Shown here piece after piece: positions 35,521-47,304 of a stretch of 64,000 nucleotides of DNA. This DNA is from Paroedura picta (lineage: Eukaryota > Chordata > Lepidosauria > Squamata > Gekkonidae). Numbering within the stretch: the stretch's first letter is position 1; each line of letters opens with the position of its first letter. A program made the position numbers and the translations under genes. The notes under the pieces were generated by a model that was given only the letters and a program-made list of their open reading frames with translations, was not told the origin of the DNA and did no database searches. The stretch covers positions 13,698,501 through 13,762,500 of the forward strand of contig NC_135384.1 in NCBI RefSeq assembly GCF_049243985.1, in the 5' to 3' direction.

Positions 35521-35619
35521 TTGAGCTGTAAGAATATCACCAATTAATGGTCTCCCTACACAGACGAGCTCTGGATACCACCTACTGTAGGACTTTGTTT
35601 CCCCCTCCTTCCTATTGGA

Positions 35620-35760
35620 GAGAAAGCAAATGGGTCCTGGTTTTATGTTAATTGGTCATAATGTTTTAACTCTTGTTTATTTATAATGTTGTGAGCCGCT
35701 CTGAGCCTTTGAGGAAGGATAGCATAGCAATTTTTTAAAAAACAAGTTAATTAAATAGTC
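35620..35760 (+). repeat. LINE 3' tail-like fragment
   Basis: GTTGTGAGCCGCTCTGAGCC followed by an A-rich run. Confidence 0.45.
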
Positions 35761-36866
35761 CTTCTTTGTTCAGACTGGGTAACGACACAAAGCAGAGAGA
35801 ACAATAATTAGCACATTAAAATAAATGTGACATATTGAACAAGCAATCAGAAGTCAACACTGAGAATAATCCTACATATTGCTCTGTTATGAAAGGTCGT
35901 CATGAAAACTGGCTCTAAGTTGGCCTGGCACTCAGATTGACTTTCTTCCTTTGGTTTTCAGACATGGATGACTGCTTCAAATGCCCAGAAGATCAATATC
36001 CAAGCAAGGATCAAGATCAATGTATTCCCAAGAATATCTTTTTATCTTATGGAGAACCTCTAGGGATTGGTTTCACGTTGGCAGTAGTTTTTTTATCTAT
36101 CATCACAGCTTTTGTTCTAGGAATCTTTACTATGCACAAAGATACACCAGTAGTCAAAGCCAACAACAGGGATATCACTTACATTTTCCTCATCTTCCTT
36201 CTCCTTTGCTTTCTCTCCTGTTTCCTATTTCTAGGACAACCAAGTCGGGTGACCTGCGCCTTCCGTCAATCTTGCTTTGGCATCATCTTCTCAGCAGTTG
36301 TTTCTTGCATCTTAGCCAAAACCATCACAGTCATGGTTGCTTTTATGGCCACTAAACCAGGCTCCAGCATGAGGAAGTGGGTGGGAAAGAGACTAGCAAA
36401 CTCTATTGTCCTTTTTGGTTCTCTTGTTCAGGTAGTCATTTGTACCATATGGTTAGGAACATCTCCCCCTTGCCTGGATTTTGATATGCAGTCCATGGTA
36501 GAAGAAATCATAGCAGAATGTAATGAAGGGTCTGTTATGTTTTATATTGTGTTGGGCTACATGGGGCTTCTGTCTATCATAAGCTTGAGTGTGGCTTTCT
36601 TTGCCAGGAAGTTACCAGACAGTTTTAATGAAGCCAAGTTTATCACCTTCAGCATGCTGATGTTTTGCAGTGTTTGGTTCTGTTTTGTTCCAACCTATGT
36701 GAGCACAAAGGGGAAATATATGGTGGCTGTGGAGATCTTCTCCATCTTAACTTCCAGTGCTGGATTACTGTGCTGTATCTTTACTCCCAAATGCTACATT
36801 ATTCTATTGAGGCCTGGACTCAACAAGAAGAAACAGCTAATCAGGAGAACAAGTACAAGAAGCTAA

Positions 36867-37229
36867 TTTTTTCAGTTACATGTAGTTACATGCTATAATA
36901 TGGAATAGAGATCATAAGAGGTTAAATTCACTACATATAACAATGGATTCTCTTTAGATTTAAAATACTAGTGGAAAATTGTCCACAATATATGAAAATA
37001 CAGAATTTACTTGGAGAACGTATCATCCAAACAAAATAGATTATTCTTTTATAATTCTGATAGAAATCATTCATATTCAAGAATGGATATGTGTTGGGTT
37101 TCTAAAAAAATTCTTTCAAAAATCAAGCCAGAAATACTACCAAAAACATTAGTAGATCATAACATAATTATTTTTTTGAAAGGAGAAAACAATGAAGAAA
37201 GAAACAAGATGAAATGATACCCTACTCTC
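36867..37229. other. Spacer D-E, nothing recognised
   Basis: AT-rich; no feature recognised. Confidence 0.5.
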
Positions 37230-37320
37230 ACAAGAAGAGGTCTCCCATGCAAATGTTAGCCAGGGTCAACCCAGGCTTGCTTGGGTTACCCTGGTATGGA
37301 CATACAACCTGGCTTATTTT
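37230..37320 (-). repeat. 5S-like SINE fragment, reverse, E copy of the duplication
   Basis: AGAGGTCTCCCATGCAAATG and TAGCCAGGGTCAACCCAGG; the same piece stands at 49235 before gene F. Confidence 0.6.
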
Positions 37321-37589
37321 GATTAAAACCAATCACAGGTTCTTGCGTCCTATTATTATAAAAAAGAAAGCAAGAAATTGAGAGGCCTCCAATCGCAAGG
37401 TGGCGATATAGAAGTTGCATAATAATTAACAATGTGGGTTCATGTAAGTGTCGGGATCTCTGCCATATATTTTGATAGAACGTAGAGAATGTAGATCTAA
37501 TGATGGCCTGTCAATATGGATTGTTTGTTTGTTTGTTTTTTGCATGAATTGCCTACTCTGGTTCTTGTCTTCCTTGCATCCTTCCATGT

Positions 37590-37960
37590 CCCCCTTTAGA
37601 GGGGACATGATAGCCCTCTTTAAGTATTTGAAAGGTTGTCACTTGGAGGAGGGCAGGATGCTGTTTCTGTTGGCTGCAGAGGAGAGGACACTCAGTAATG
37701 GGTTTAAACTTCAAGTACAACGACATAGGCTAGATATCAGGAAAAAATATTTCACAGTCAGAGTCGTTCAGCAGTGGAATAGGCTGCCTAAGGAGGTGGT
37801 GAGCTCCCCCTCACTGGAAGTCTTCAAGCAAAGGTTGGATACACACTTTTCTTGGATGCTTTAGGATGCTTAGGGCTGATCCTGCGTTGAGCAGGGGGTT
37901 GGACTAGATGGCCTGTATGGCCCCTTCCAACTCTATAATTCTATGATTCTATGATTTATA
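37590..37960 (+). repeat. CR1 LINE 3' end
   Basis: AGAGGGGACATGATAGCCCT, AGATATCAGGAAAAAATATT, AGCAGTGGAATAGGCTGCCT and a tail of repeated ATTCTATG. Frames across it are CR1 tail. Confidence 0.85.
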
Positions 37961-38557
37961 TATCATGCTTGAATTCTGGGAGTATCAGTAAGTGCCCTTG
38001 TCTAGAATTACACCATGCCTTTTGTTGAGACTTTGAAGTATCTCCACCAAATCCCGGATTCCCATGGGAGGGGTGGGGCATCCTGGTGATAGATACTGAA
38101 CCTGTATAATTTCAAATCAGTTCTAGCAAAGGTCTTGTTCTGGTGTACTTTCTTGCTTTCAATTAAATCGATCTTTTGCAGCAAGTCAAAGATTTGTCAT
38201 TTTGGGGGGCAATCTATAGAAACCTTACAGGTCCATGGTATCAAGAAATTCTCCTTTCTGGAATTTATCTTAGAACATGGCTTCCTTGATAATGCATCAT
38301 TTCTCTCTTGATAACATGAATTGCCCTCAACAGGAGTGTAAGGGCAGAATATCAGTGTCAGAAAACATACTGTGCTGTGGGTGCAATCAAGAACATGGTT
38401 TCCATGCATGGCCTGATTTTCCTGTTGGTGATGAATCATTCTGCAAAGATGAACAGCAATTCATGGCTACTAAGGGGCAGAAGCAACTGCACAATGGGAT
38501 TGGGGTGAAATAATGGCCAGTGCCAAAGATGACACTAACAGTCTGAACTACCACCAT
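37961..38557. other. Upstream flank of V2R E
   Basis: No repeat recognised; the part from about 38240 is shared with 49495 onward before gene F. Confidence 0.5.
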
Positions 38558-38650
38558 GTCATTATCTTCCCCTGCAATTAGCCAAATCTGTGTGATTTGT
38601 TTTTCCTGACACAAAAGCTCAGCAGCTTTTCACAATGTTCTGGCAGACAT
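38558..38650 (+). promoter_or_regulatory. Conserved V2R upstream block, gene E copy
   Basis: Counterpart ending 248 bp before the ATG: ATTATCTTCCCC, GCAATTAGCC, GATTTGTTTTTCCTGA, AATGTTCTGG. The CACCTG word of B and C is TTCCTG here, while both ATTA cores stay. Confidence 0.55.
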
Positions 38651-38897
38651 TCAATTAGCCAGTATGAAAGAGATCATAAACCTCCTCATCAACACACTAA
38701 ATGCTGAGAGATGGGATGATAGAACCCAGGGATCTGATCTCTGGCACCTGCTTAGATTGGACACCATGCATTGAGGCATGCATGCGTAATTGTATGGATG
38801 GCAGAAATACATCAGACATGTATTGCTTCTTAAAGGATATTGTCACCGGCAGCTTCTCCTCTAAGAAGACTGTGAGCCAGCTCTGGAGGGAGCCAGG

Positions 38898-41800
38898 ATG
38901 CTGTGCCTGGTGGCAATGCTTATGCTGCTTTCTCCCAGGGAGTGGAGAACACATAGTGTGAAGTGCTCAAAGACTGAAACTTTCCCAATTCCACACGAGC
39001 AATATCAGCCTGGGGATGTCCTCCTAGGTGGGATCACCTCCTTGATCACCTACAATCTTCACACCTTGTCTTTTGGGGAACATCCTTCAGAGCAGCTCTT
39101 TGGGGTTCCAGTGTAAGCCATTTTATTTTCTACCATATCAGACTGGCCAGGCAGTATCTCTAACAGCTATTATTTAAGCTCTCTCTTGGGCCTATTATGC
39201 ACGGCCGCTGAAACGGTGGCATGGAGAACGAGGAGGAGGAAGAAGTGAAGCAAACCGATTACGCACGGGACGGAACACAACAGTGGCAAAACCCAGAGTA
39301 TCCGATTATGCACACGGATACTCCAGAGCCACTTCTGGTTGCGCCCTGGTCCCAGGAAGCTCCACTTTCTTCCACATCTCGCTAACGTGTATTTTTCGGA
39401 GGCATACACTGACTCTGCGCCCGGTTGCTGCCCGCGGTGTGCATAATTGGTGATTTTAGCCGCCTCCATTCCACCCCGAATGTGGACTTTCCACTCCTTG
39501 CATAATGGGCCCTGTTGAGATCCATTCTATTGTAGTTAGATGAGGGAGACCTGAATTTCAGAAGGGTGGAAAATGGTCACTGTTTTATCCTCAGTCAGGA
39601 AGATCTCTGGATGACTCTGGAACCATCCTTTTTTCCCCAGACTAACCTAATCTGCAGGATTTTATCAGGATACAATAGGGATGGAAGAAGTACATACGCC
39701 ATCTCTGATGCAGGACTGGATGAGCATGTAATAGACATTACTAGATATATACAGGCCAGAGGACCTTCACAAAAGCATCTCTGAGCTAGTTTCATCCTCA
39801 CATCCTTCCTATCCAAATAAAATCAGAGTCCCGTAGCACCTTTAAGACCAACAAAGATTTATTCAGGGTGTGCGCTTTCGAGTGCAAGCACTCTTCGTCA
39901 GACAGTCTGAAGAAGAGTCTGACAAAGAGTGCTTGCACTCGAAAGCTCACACCCTGAATAAATCTTTGTTGGTCTTAAAGGTGCTACGGGACTCTGATTC
40001 TATTGTGCTACTTCAGATCAACACAGCTACCCATTTGAATCTATCCTTCCTATCCAGTCACTTTCTGAATCATTCCTTTCAACCAGTGAATGCTCATCCC
40101 ACAGGGACAGCTCTTTGTGCTTAAGCAATGGAGATTTAATTTTTATCATGAAATGTGTTATCTCATGGTCACGTTTACCTCCACCGAATCTGTGCTTTCC
40201 ATGACTGCATTGTGTTCATGTTTGTGCCACCATACAACGATATAGGCTAGATATCAGGAAAAAATATTTCACAGTCAGAGTCGTTCAGCAGTGGAATAGG
40301 CTGCCTAAGGAGGTGGTGAGCTCCCCCTCACTGGCAGTCTTCAAGCAAAGGTTGGATACACACTTTTCTTGGATGCTTTAGGATGCTTTGGGCTGATCCT
40401 GTGTTGAGCAGGGAGTTGGACTAGATGGCCTGTATGGCCCCTTCCAACTCTATGATTCTATGACCATATGAATACCCACAAGACTATTTAGGGATCCTGT
40501 TTTCAAACCTGGGAAGTGAATGTTCTACCTCTATTCTGTTTCCAAGAGACCTTGTGCTCTGCTTCAATTTTTTTGGTCACTTGTATTCATCTTTGCAAAC
40601 TCAAAGAGGTTACACAATGATCCTAGACATTACCTGGGAGTCTAGTCATGTTCTGAAAATATTAAGTACTATGAAGACAAGGACTTACCTTCATGTTTAA
40701 TATTTATTTATTTATACTTTGATTTATATACTGCCCATCTCCAGCTGGTCGCATCAATAAATTAAATGCCCAGACAGAATGTACAAGTTTAAAATACATT
40801 AAAACCTACTCATATTCCTGTCTCCAGTGCCCCTATAAACCTGGCAATTGAGATGCCCACAGTGGCTGGCTGTCAAGTGCTACGTCTGGCTCATGTTAAT
40901 TGGGCACTTTAATGTTTTTCTCTGGGTATGGACTTGCACTCCTTTGAGGTGCTCCCCCTCATACCACATCCAGCCTTTCTTACACTCTGGACTGCAGAGG
41001 CTCTCTGTAATGTAAATGTCTTACCTCATTGCCTGAATAGTATGCATAACAATCCTATTTGCGTTTTTGCACCTGTCCTCAAGCTAGACAACATGTCCTG
41101 TATTCTCACATGTTGGGAGACCAAACACTGGCCATGCGGGAAAGTGTTTTTGCATCCAAACACTTGTCAAGAGGGCCATGGGGTCCAAAAGTATGAATAG
41201 CCTGGCCTCTTTTTGTATCTTGGCTTCAACAATGTTTGCCTACCCATGATACAAGTGTTGATGCTACCTTCTTCTAAATAAAGACTGCCTTAGGTTTCCC
41301 TGTATGTCTGTATTGAGGGGTTGTTGGGACTGCACTCCAGGGTTGTGACACTGGCCAGGAATGGAGTAGAGGCTTATGGGGGTTCAGCTAGGGGCCTAGT
41401 TAGATGGTGATGGTGGTCCTTGGCTTTCACCAAACACCTGATGGAATAGTAACCTCTAGTAGGAACATAGTAATTCTTCTGTTAACTGTAAGATTTATTG
41501 AGCCTCATGCTTTTCCCCCCTGGTTGAACGAATGCGTCATCATTGCTACTTAATATGAAGATGGTTATTAGCAAAGACGGATCAATGGCAAATGATAATT
41601 AGCCATGTCAATCTGAATGGAAATAGGTCCAAATCAGAGTCCAGGAAATTGGTGATTGTAGAATTCCCCCACTAAAAGATATTTACATTTGTTCACAGAG
41701 TTGTGACAAAGTTTTACCAGCATATTCTTGCTTTGGTTTTTGCCATCAACGAGATCAATGAGAATCCCAAGATCCTTCCCAATATTACTCTGGGTTGCCA

Positions 41801-44800
41801 CATCTATGACAGCTACTACGATGTGAAAATGATCTATCGGACTACGCTGGACTTGCTCTTCAAATCTCAGAGATTTGTCCCTAACTATAAGTGTGACAAA
41901 TGGAAAAACCTTATTGCTGTCATAGGGGGGCTTGATTCTGAGACTTCCTTCCTTATTGCAGATTTTGTAAGTCTTTACAAGCTTCCACAGGTAGGATGTG
42001 TGCATTAAAGCGATCTTACACTTTTTATACATTTCCTTTTTACTGTATCTATCTGAAAGTGATTGTGCAGCTTTAAAGAGGGGGATTTTAATTTCCTGAA
42101 AATACAATCTTCTCATATGTTCTGAAAAAGCATAGGCTTAGTATTCTTTCACAGGTATGTATTACTGTAGGATTATGAGGTACAACAACAGAATACAGCA
42201 GTTTTCTCTAGGGTAGTCTAGGCTGAGTTAGGCTGGGTGGGTTAGGCTGAGAGAGCGCTGATACTGCTCGGTCAGAACAGCTTTATCAGGGCCGTGGCGA
42301 GCCCATGGCTGCATGTGGGGGAGTGCAGAATCAAACCCAGCATGTCAGACTGGGAACCATTCAGCATCATGTTGGATAATGCACGTTCAATGAGTTTTAC
42401 TGTTTGGATTTTCCTATGTAAAATAGGAAAATCTACTTTTGAAGTGCATTATGCAATATGTGTGGAATGGTCTCAGGTCAGGCTATCAAGCCATGTATTT
42501 CCAGAGAAATTCTCTCAGGACTTTCTTCTTGGCATCCCTTAAGTAAAGATGTCAGGGACCTAACCTGAGACCATGAATGATGGTTATTTGTTGCATCTGT
42601 CTTCTGAAACATCTTCTTTAGCTCACTTATGGGTCTTTTGCCCGTGAGGATATAGATGCAAGAAAATTCACTTCCTTTTACCGTCTGGTTCCAAATGAAG
42701 ACCATCAGTACATGGGGATTGTTCGGTTGCTTCTCCACTTCAGATGGACATGGGTTGGACTTCTTGCTGTGAATGATGAGAGTGGTGAACTTTTCATAAA
42801 GGCTATGGAATCCTTGCTCTCCCAGAATGCCATCTGTTTGGCCTTCACAGAACATGTCCAGAAACAATTCTTTTGGAACACTGTGGGTGACCTTAATGCT
42901 TTTACCTTCAGTTATTATCAGTCATTTGCAGATAAGAAAAGTAAGACACTTATCTTCTATGGAGAATCCTTGGCCCTAATAACAGTCATGCCATATTTAT
43001 TTTTTGGAGATCCTGGATATAAGGATAATACAGCATTCAGAAAGGTGTGGATTATGACAGCCCAAATTGATTTTGCGTTATCAGGCCATCAAAAGGGCTC
43101 CGATTTTCAGTTCTTTCATGGTGCCATTTCCTTCACAATTCACACAAAGGAATTTCTAAAATTCCAGAAATTTCTTCAGCACATGAGGTCTGCTGGAGCA
43201 GAAGGAGATACTTTTCTTCGGGACTTCTGGGAGCAAGCATTTGACTGTATACTGCCAAATCCGTTACAGCCTATAAATCCTGAAGAAGCCTGTACTGGGG
43301 AGGAAAAGCTAGAGAGCCTTCCAGATCCTTTTTTTGAAATGCATATGCGTGGCCACAGCTATAGCATTTACAATGCCGTCTATGCTGTAGCACATGCTTT
43401 GCACGCCCTGCAGTCATCAAGATCCAGGCACAGCACAATGACAGGTGGCAAAAGATTTGAAATTCGAGATGTCCAACCTTGGCAGGTACTGCGCTTTCAT
43501 TGAAATGTCTTTTTGGTCTGAACACAATCATTCAAGACCAGATGCCATTAATAACTGGGTAGATCATGTACGTCCACCTAGTTTCATGCATTCTCATCTA
43601 CCCCTTTATTTGAATCTTGGGAGGGGGGAATATTAGATCCTATTACAAAAGAACTGAATTATTTGGCTAGGTCTACATGTCAGTGTCTCTTGCCTCTTTC
43701 AAATAGATCCACCCATTTCTTCAGGACATTTCGTTTAACAACTCAGTTGGAGAAAGTGTGTCTTTTAATACTCGTGGTGAATTGGATGCTGGCTTTGAAA
43801 TAAGGAACCTGGTCACATTCCCTAACAAATCCTTCCTCAGGGTGAAAGTTGGAAATGTGGATCCCAATGCTGAGGAAGGAAAAGAATTCTCCATCGATGA
43901 TGACATGATTGTATGGCAATTCAGTTTTAACCAGGTTTGGAATCCAGGATATTTCTAGAGTCCACTCCATTCTCTGGACTGTTCATTCACTTTGATCCTT
44001 TTGTTTTGCTCTTGCTTCATAATGAAAACAGGACCAGTTTTCTCATTAATTAAATCTCATCCAATAATAGCTTTTTGGGATCTCTGACTTTATCACTATG
44101 CATGGCTTCATTAGCATTGGGTAAGCTCGTAAGGGAGTCATATAAAATAATTGTATGTTGGGATGAAGTACTGGACCAAGTAGTCAGTTTCTCTCAAAGG
44201 TTTTTTTTTTAATCAAAGAAACAAAATAACAACAATGAAGTGTCACAATTGTGCTTTGCAATGTTTATTGTTATTCCATTCGAACTGTTCATTGTTTTGT
44301 TTTATACTACAGATAGTTGAGAATGAAATAATTTCCATATTTTTCCCATCTCTGAACAGGCCCTACCCCTTTCCATATGCAATGATTACTGCCCTCCTGG
44401 TTATCAGAAGAAACAGAAGGAGGGAGCAAAATTTTGCTGCTACGATTGTTCTCCATGCCCAGAAGGGAAGATTTCACATCAGGAGGGTAAGTAATGCTCA
44501 TATCGTACTAGAATTGTGTGTTCTTATATGTAAAAGGTTTTCAGAGCCAGTGTAGAGTAGTGGTTAAGAGAAGTGAATTGTAATTTGGAGAACTGGGTTC
44601 ATTTCACCTCTCCTCTGCATCAAGCCTAACTTGGAACAGTCAATATTCTCTCAGAACTTTCTCAGTTCTTCCTACTACATAAGGCACCAGTTATGGGGAG
44701 AGGAAGGGAAGATGACTGTAAGTTGCTTTGTGAATTCTTAGGGTAGATAAAGTGGGAAATTAAAGCCAACTCTTCTCAAGTAAATCATAGGGTATTTCTT

Positions 44801-47007
44801 CACCCATTAAATGTAGCGTCATACCCATCAATTGCAAGCTGAATATTCTAGCCCCTGCCCATAACGTCAACCACATCCAGCTGACAGCTTGCTACATTCT
44901 CCATTATATAGTGCTTCTTTGGGAATTGCATAAAGTGGATTCACCAACCTAAAAAGCACTAGCTACTGGAGAGCAACCAGCAGAAAGAAGATAAAGGTAA
45001 AGGTATCCCCTGTGCAAGCACTAGGTCATGTCTGACCCTTGGGGTGACACCTTCTAAGCGTTTTCATGGCAGACTCAATACGGGGTGGTTTGCCAGTGCC
45101 TTCCCCAGTCATTACCGTTTACCCCCCAGCAAGCTGGGTACTCATTTTACCAACCTCAGAAGGATGGAAGGTTGAGTCAACCTTGAGCCAGCTGCTGGGA
45201 TCGAACTCCCAGCCTCATGGGCAGAGCTTTCAGACTGCATGTCTGCTGCCTTACCACTCTGTGCCACAAGAGACTCTTAGAAGGAAGGTTTAGAGGCTCA
45301 AACAGCTTAAAGTTGCCTGTTTTGTCCCGCTGTTGCACTTGCCTCCCACTCATTTAACTCTCAGCCAGAGATACATTTCAGGAACAATACAGGTTCATTC
45401 TAAAGAACACAAGTAAATGGTATTAGAAAATCTCTGCTTTCATTTTAAACTCCTTCAAAACATAACTATTGCATTCTTAACATAGGCTAAATCAGCACAT
45501 CCACCCATCAGTTTAACCTAGAGAATAAAAGGAGAATAATTGTGTGTCCATAAGTTTCCTACTGCAAAAGTAAGAAGGTTAGAGGCAAGGGGGCCCTCCC
45601 AAGAAGAAGTTCTTGATCAGTACAGCTTCCCATAGGTGCAGGATCTCCTAAGAATGGTTGACTATCCTAAAACATCTTGGCAACTCATAAATCCTTCAAC
45701 TTCACACACCATACCCTATTGTATATATTTCAGATGTCTACTTAGAAAAAAAACCTGGTTCATTCTTGCTATTTTTGAGCTTAAGAAAGTCCTTTTGAAA
45801 ACAGTGGTCACAAGTTTCTCATGCATATAAATATATTTTGGGCCTCAATCAACTCTCCCACTGTTGAACCATATTTTAACTTCTGTGAATGTGTCTGAAG
45901 ACTTGTTTGTGCCAAGGAAAGCTCTCTCTTATTGTTTCGACATTTTTGGAATTTTACATCTGTACTCCACACACAGAACCAGAGGGAAATATTTATTAGG
46001 AGTAAAATTCCCCACAATAGTCCTGCATCAAAGTCAATCAGTAAAAGTAACCAGATTTAGCAAATTGATGACTTTTACTCCCCCCTTTTCTCTCAGACAT
46101 GGATGATTGCATCAAATGTCCAGAAGATCACTATCCAAGCAAGAAACGTGATGGATGTATCCTCAAGGAGATAACATTCCTATGTTTTGGAGAACCCTTG
46201 GGAATTAGCTTGGCTTCTGTAGCTGTTTCTTTATCCTTGACTACAGTTTTTGTGCTAGGGGTTTTCATTAAACACAGACACACCCCCATTGTCAAAGCTA
46301 ACAACCAGGACATCTCCTTTGCTCTCCTCATCTCACTTTTCTTCTGCTTCCTCAGTTCTTTGCTGTTCCTTGGACAACCAAGGGATGTCACCTGCCTCCT
46401 TCGCCATTCTGCTTTTGGCATCATCTTCTCAGTGGCTGTTTCTTGTGTTATGGCCAAGACCATCACTGTGATTGTAGCCTTCATGGCCACCAAACCAGGG
46501 TCCAGCATGAAGAAGTGGGTGGGGAAAAAACTGGCCAACTCCATTGTCATCTCTTCCACTTTTGTTCAAGCAACAATTTGTGTATTTTGGCTAGGAACCT
46601 CTCCCCCCTTTCCAGATTTTGACTTGCAGACACTGACTACTGAGATTGTGGCAGAATGCAATGAAGGATCTACCATCATGTTTTATATTGTCCTAGGCTA
46701 CATGGGACTTCTGTCCCTCATAAGCTTGATGGTGGCTTTCATTGCAAGGAAGCTGCCAGACAGTTTCAATGAGGCCAAGTTTATTACCTTCAGCATGCTT
46801 GTGTTTTGCAGTGTTTGGTTGTCTTTTCTTCCAACCTACCTGAGCACCAAAGGGAAACACATGGTAGCCGTGGAGATCTTCTCAATATTGGCTTCCAGTG
46901 CTGGGTTACTGGCTTGTATCTTTTCTCCCAAATGCTATATTATCCTATTGAAGCCTGAACTGAATAAAAAGAAACAGCTAATGAGCAGGAAGAATGAAAG
47001 CCCCTGA
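38898..47007 (+). CDS. Vomeronasal type-2 receptor E, complete, six exons
   Basis: Exons 38898-39112, 41699-41990, 42622-43485, 43707-43934, 44360-44486 and 46097-47007 join into 878 aa. The ATG at 38898 gives [16 protein letters not shown] and a 215-nt first exon like its neighbours. Exon 2 begins with [12 protein letters not shown] across the phase-2 junction. Exon 5 gives CNDYCPPGY and CCYDC; exon 6 gives [20 protein letters not shown] and [10 protein letters not shown] and is three codons longer at its end (NESP) than in genes A-C. Intron 1 was enlarged by a MITE, a fold-back element and a CR1 tail that its twin F lacks. All borders are canonical and no stop is seen. It is the first of two copies made by a tandem duplication. 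Confidence 0.92.
39187..39512. repeat. MITE, family M2, in intron 1 of V2R E
   Basis: About 325 bp, ends GGGCCTATTATGCACGG and CTTGCATAATGGGCCC as imperfect inverted repeats. Gene F has an empty site at the same place (GCTCTCTCCGTTGAGAC near 50456). Confidence 0.75.
39815..40042. repeat. Fold-back element, family M3, with 13-bp target duplication
   Basis: Two arms of about 80 bp in inverted order around 39903 (CTTTCGAGTGCAAGCACTC against AGTGCTTGCACTCGAAAG) and a 40-bp tail ending CCCATTTGAATCT. Flanked by ATCCTTCCTATCC at 39802-39814 and 40043-40055; gene F has a single CATCCTTCCTTTCC at this place. Confidence 0.85.
40230..40468 (+). repeat. CR1 LINE 3' end, inserted in E only
   Basis: GATATAGGCTAGATATCAGG to CTATGATTCTATGA; gene F lacks it at the matching place (GCCACCGTATGAGTG near 50941). 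Confidence 0.85.
40469..41698. other. Rest of intron 1 of V2R E
   Basis: 40700-40760 has a LINE tail-like word (TATTTATTTATACTTTG, TATACTGCCCATCTCC). Otherwise unrecognised; the last 250 bp align loosely with gene F. Confidence 0.45.
42215..42350 (-). repeat. SINE family S2 fragment, reverse
   Basis: GGCTGAGAGAGCGCTGATAC, GCTGCATGTGGGGGAGTGC. Confidence 0.7.
42352..42475. repeat. Palindromic MITE, family M1, intron 2 of E
   Basis: CATGTTGGATAATGCACG at left, GCATTATGCAATATGTG at right; stands in the same place as the copy at 52661 in gene F, so it predates the duplication. Confidence 0.65.
44542..44785 (+). repeat. SINE family S2, intron 5 of E
   Basis: CAGAGCCAGTGTAGAGTAGT, GAGAACTGGGTTCATTTCAC, TTATGGGGAGAGGAAGGG; twin of 56088-56280. 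Confidence 0.8.
44992..45277 (-). repeat. SINE family S1, reverse, intron 5 of E
   Basis: AAAGGTAAAGGTATCCCCTG to CTGTGCCACAAGAGACTC, nearly full length. Confidence 0.85.
45278..46096. other. Intron 5 of V2R E, end part
   Basis: No repeat recognised; aligns with 56390-57140 before the membrane exon of gene F. Confidence 0.5.
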
Positions 47008-47026
47008 CCTATTCAGTGCATATATA

Positions 47027-47304
47027 GAGAGAAGAAGAAGAGTTGGTTCTTATATGACACTTTTCTCTACCCGAAGGTGTCTCAAAGGGGCTTACAGTTG
47101 CCTTCCCTTTCCTCTCCCCACAACAGACGCCCTTTTAGGTGGGCGAGGCTGAGAGAGCCCTGATATCACTGCTCAGTCTGAAAAGCTTTATCAGTGCTGT
47201 AGAGAGCCCAAGGTCACCCAGCTGGCTGCATGTGGGGGTGTGCAGAACAGAACCTGGCTTGCCAGATTAGAAGTCTGCATTCCTAACCACTACACCAAAC
47301 TGGG
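47027..47304 (-). repeat. SINE family S2, reverse, right after the V2R E stop
   Basis: AGAAGAAGAAGAGTTGGTTC at left to ACCACTACACCAAACTGG at right. A shortened twin follows gene F. Confidence 0.85.

Larger units (their letters stand above)
33265..36866 (+). pseudogene. Vomeronasal type-2 receptor D, broken remnant (exons 4-6)
   Basis: Three exon-like blocks of a V2R remain. Exon 4 from 33265 starts well (LHTFLQGISFNNS) but loses about 26 nt after KVG near 33414, which shifts the frame; its end dissolves into a TA-rich run and no donor is seen. Exon 5, 34009-34135, keeps its length of 127 nt and its borders but has an in-frame TAA at 34069-34071 where relatives have a charged codon. Exon 6, 35962-36866, is fully open ([11 protein letters not shown], seven helices, stop at 36864) with one codon deleted in the ECNEGS-VMF region. 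Exons 1-3 are not found between gene C and 33265. As a whole receptor it is dead; the membrane exon alone looks young or conserved. Confidence 0.85.
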
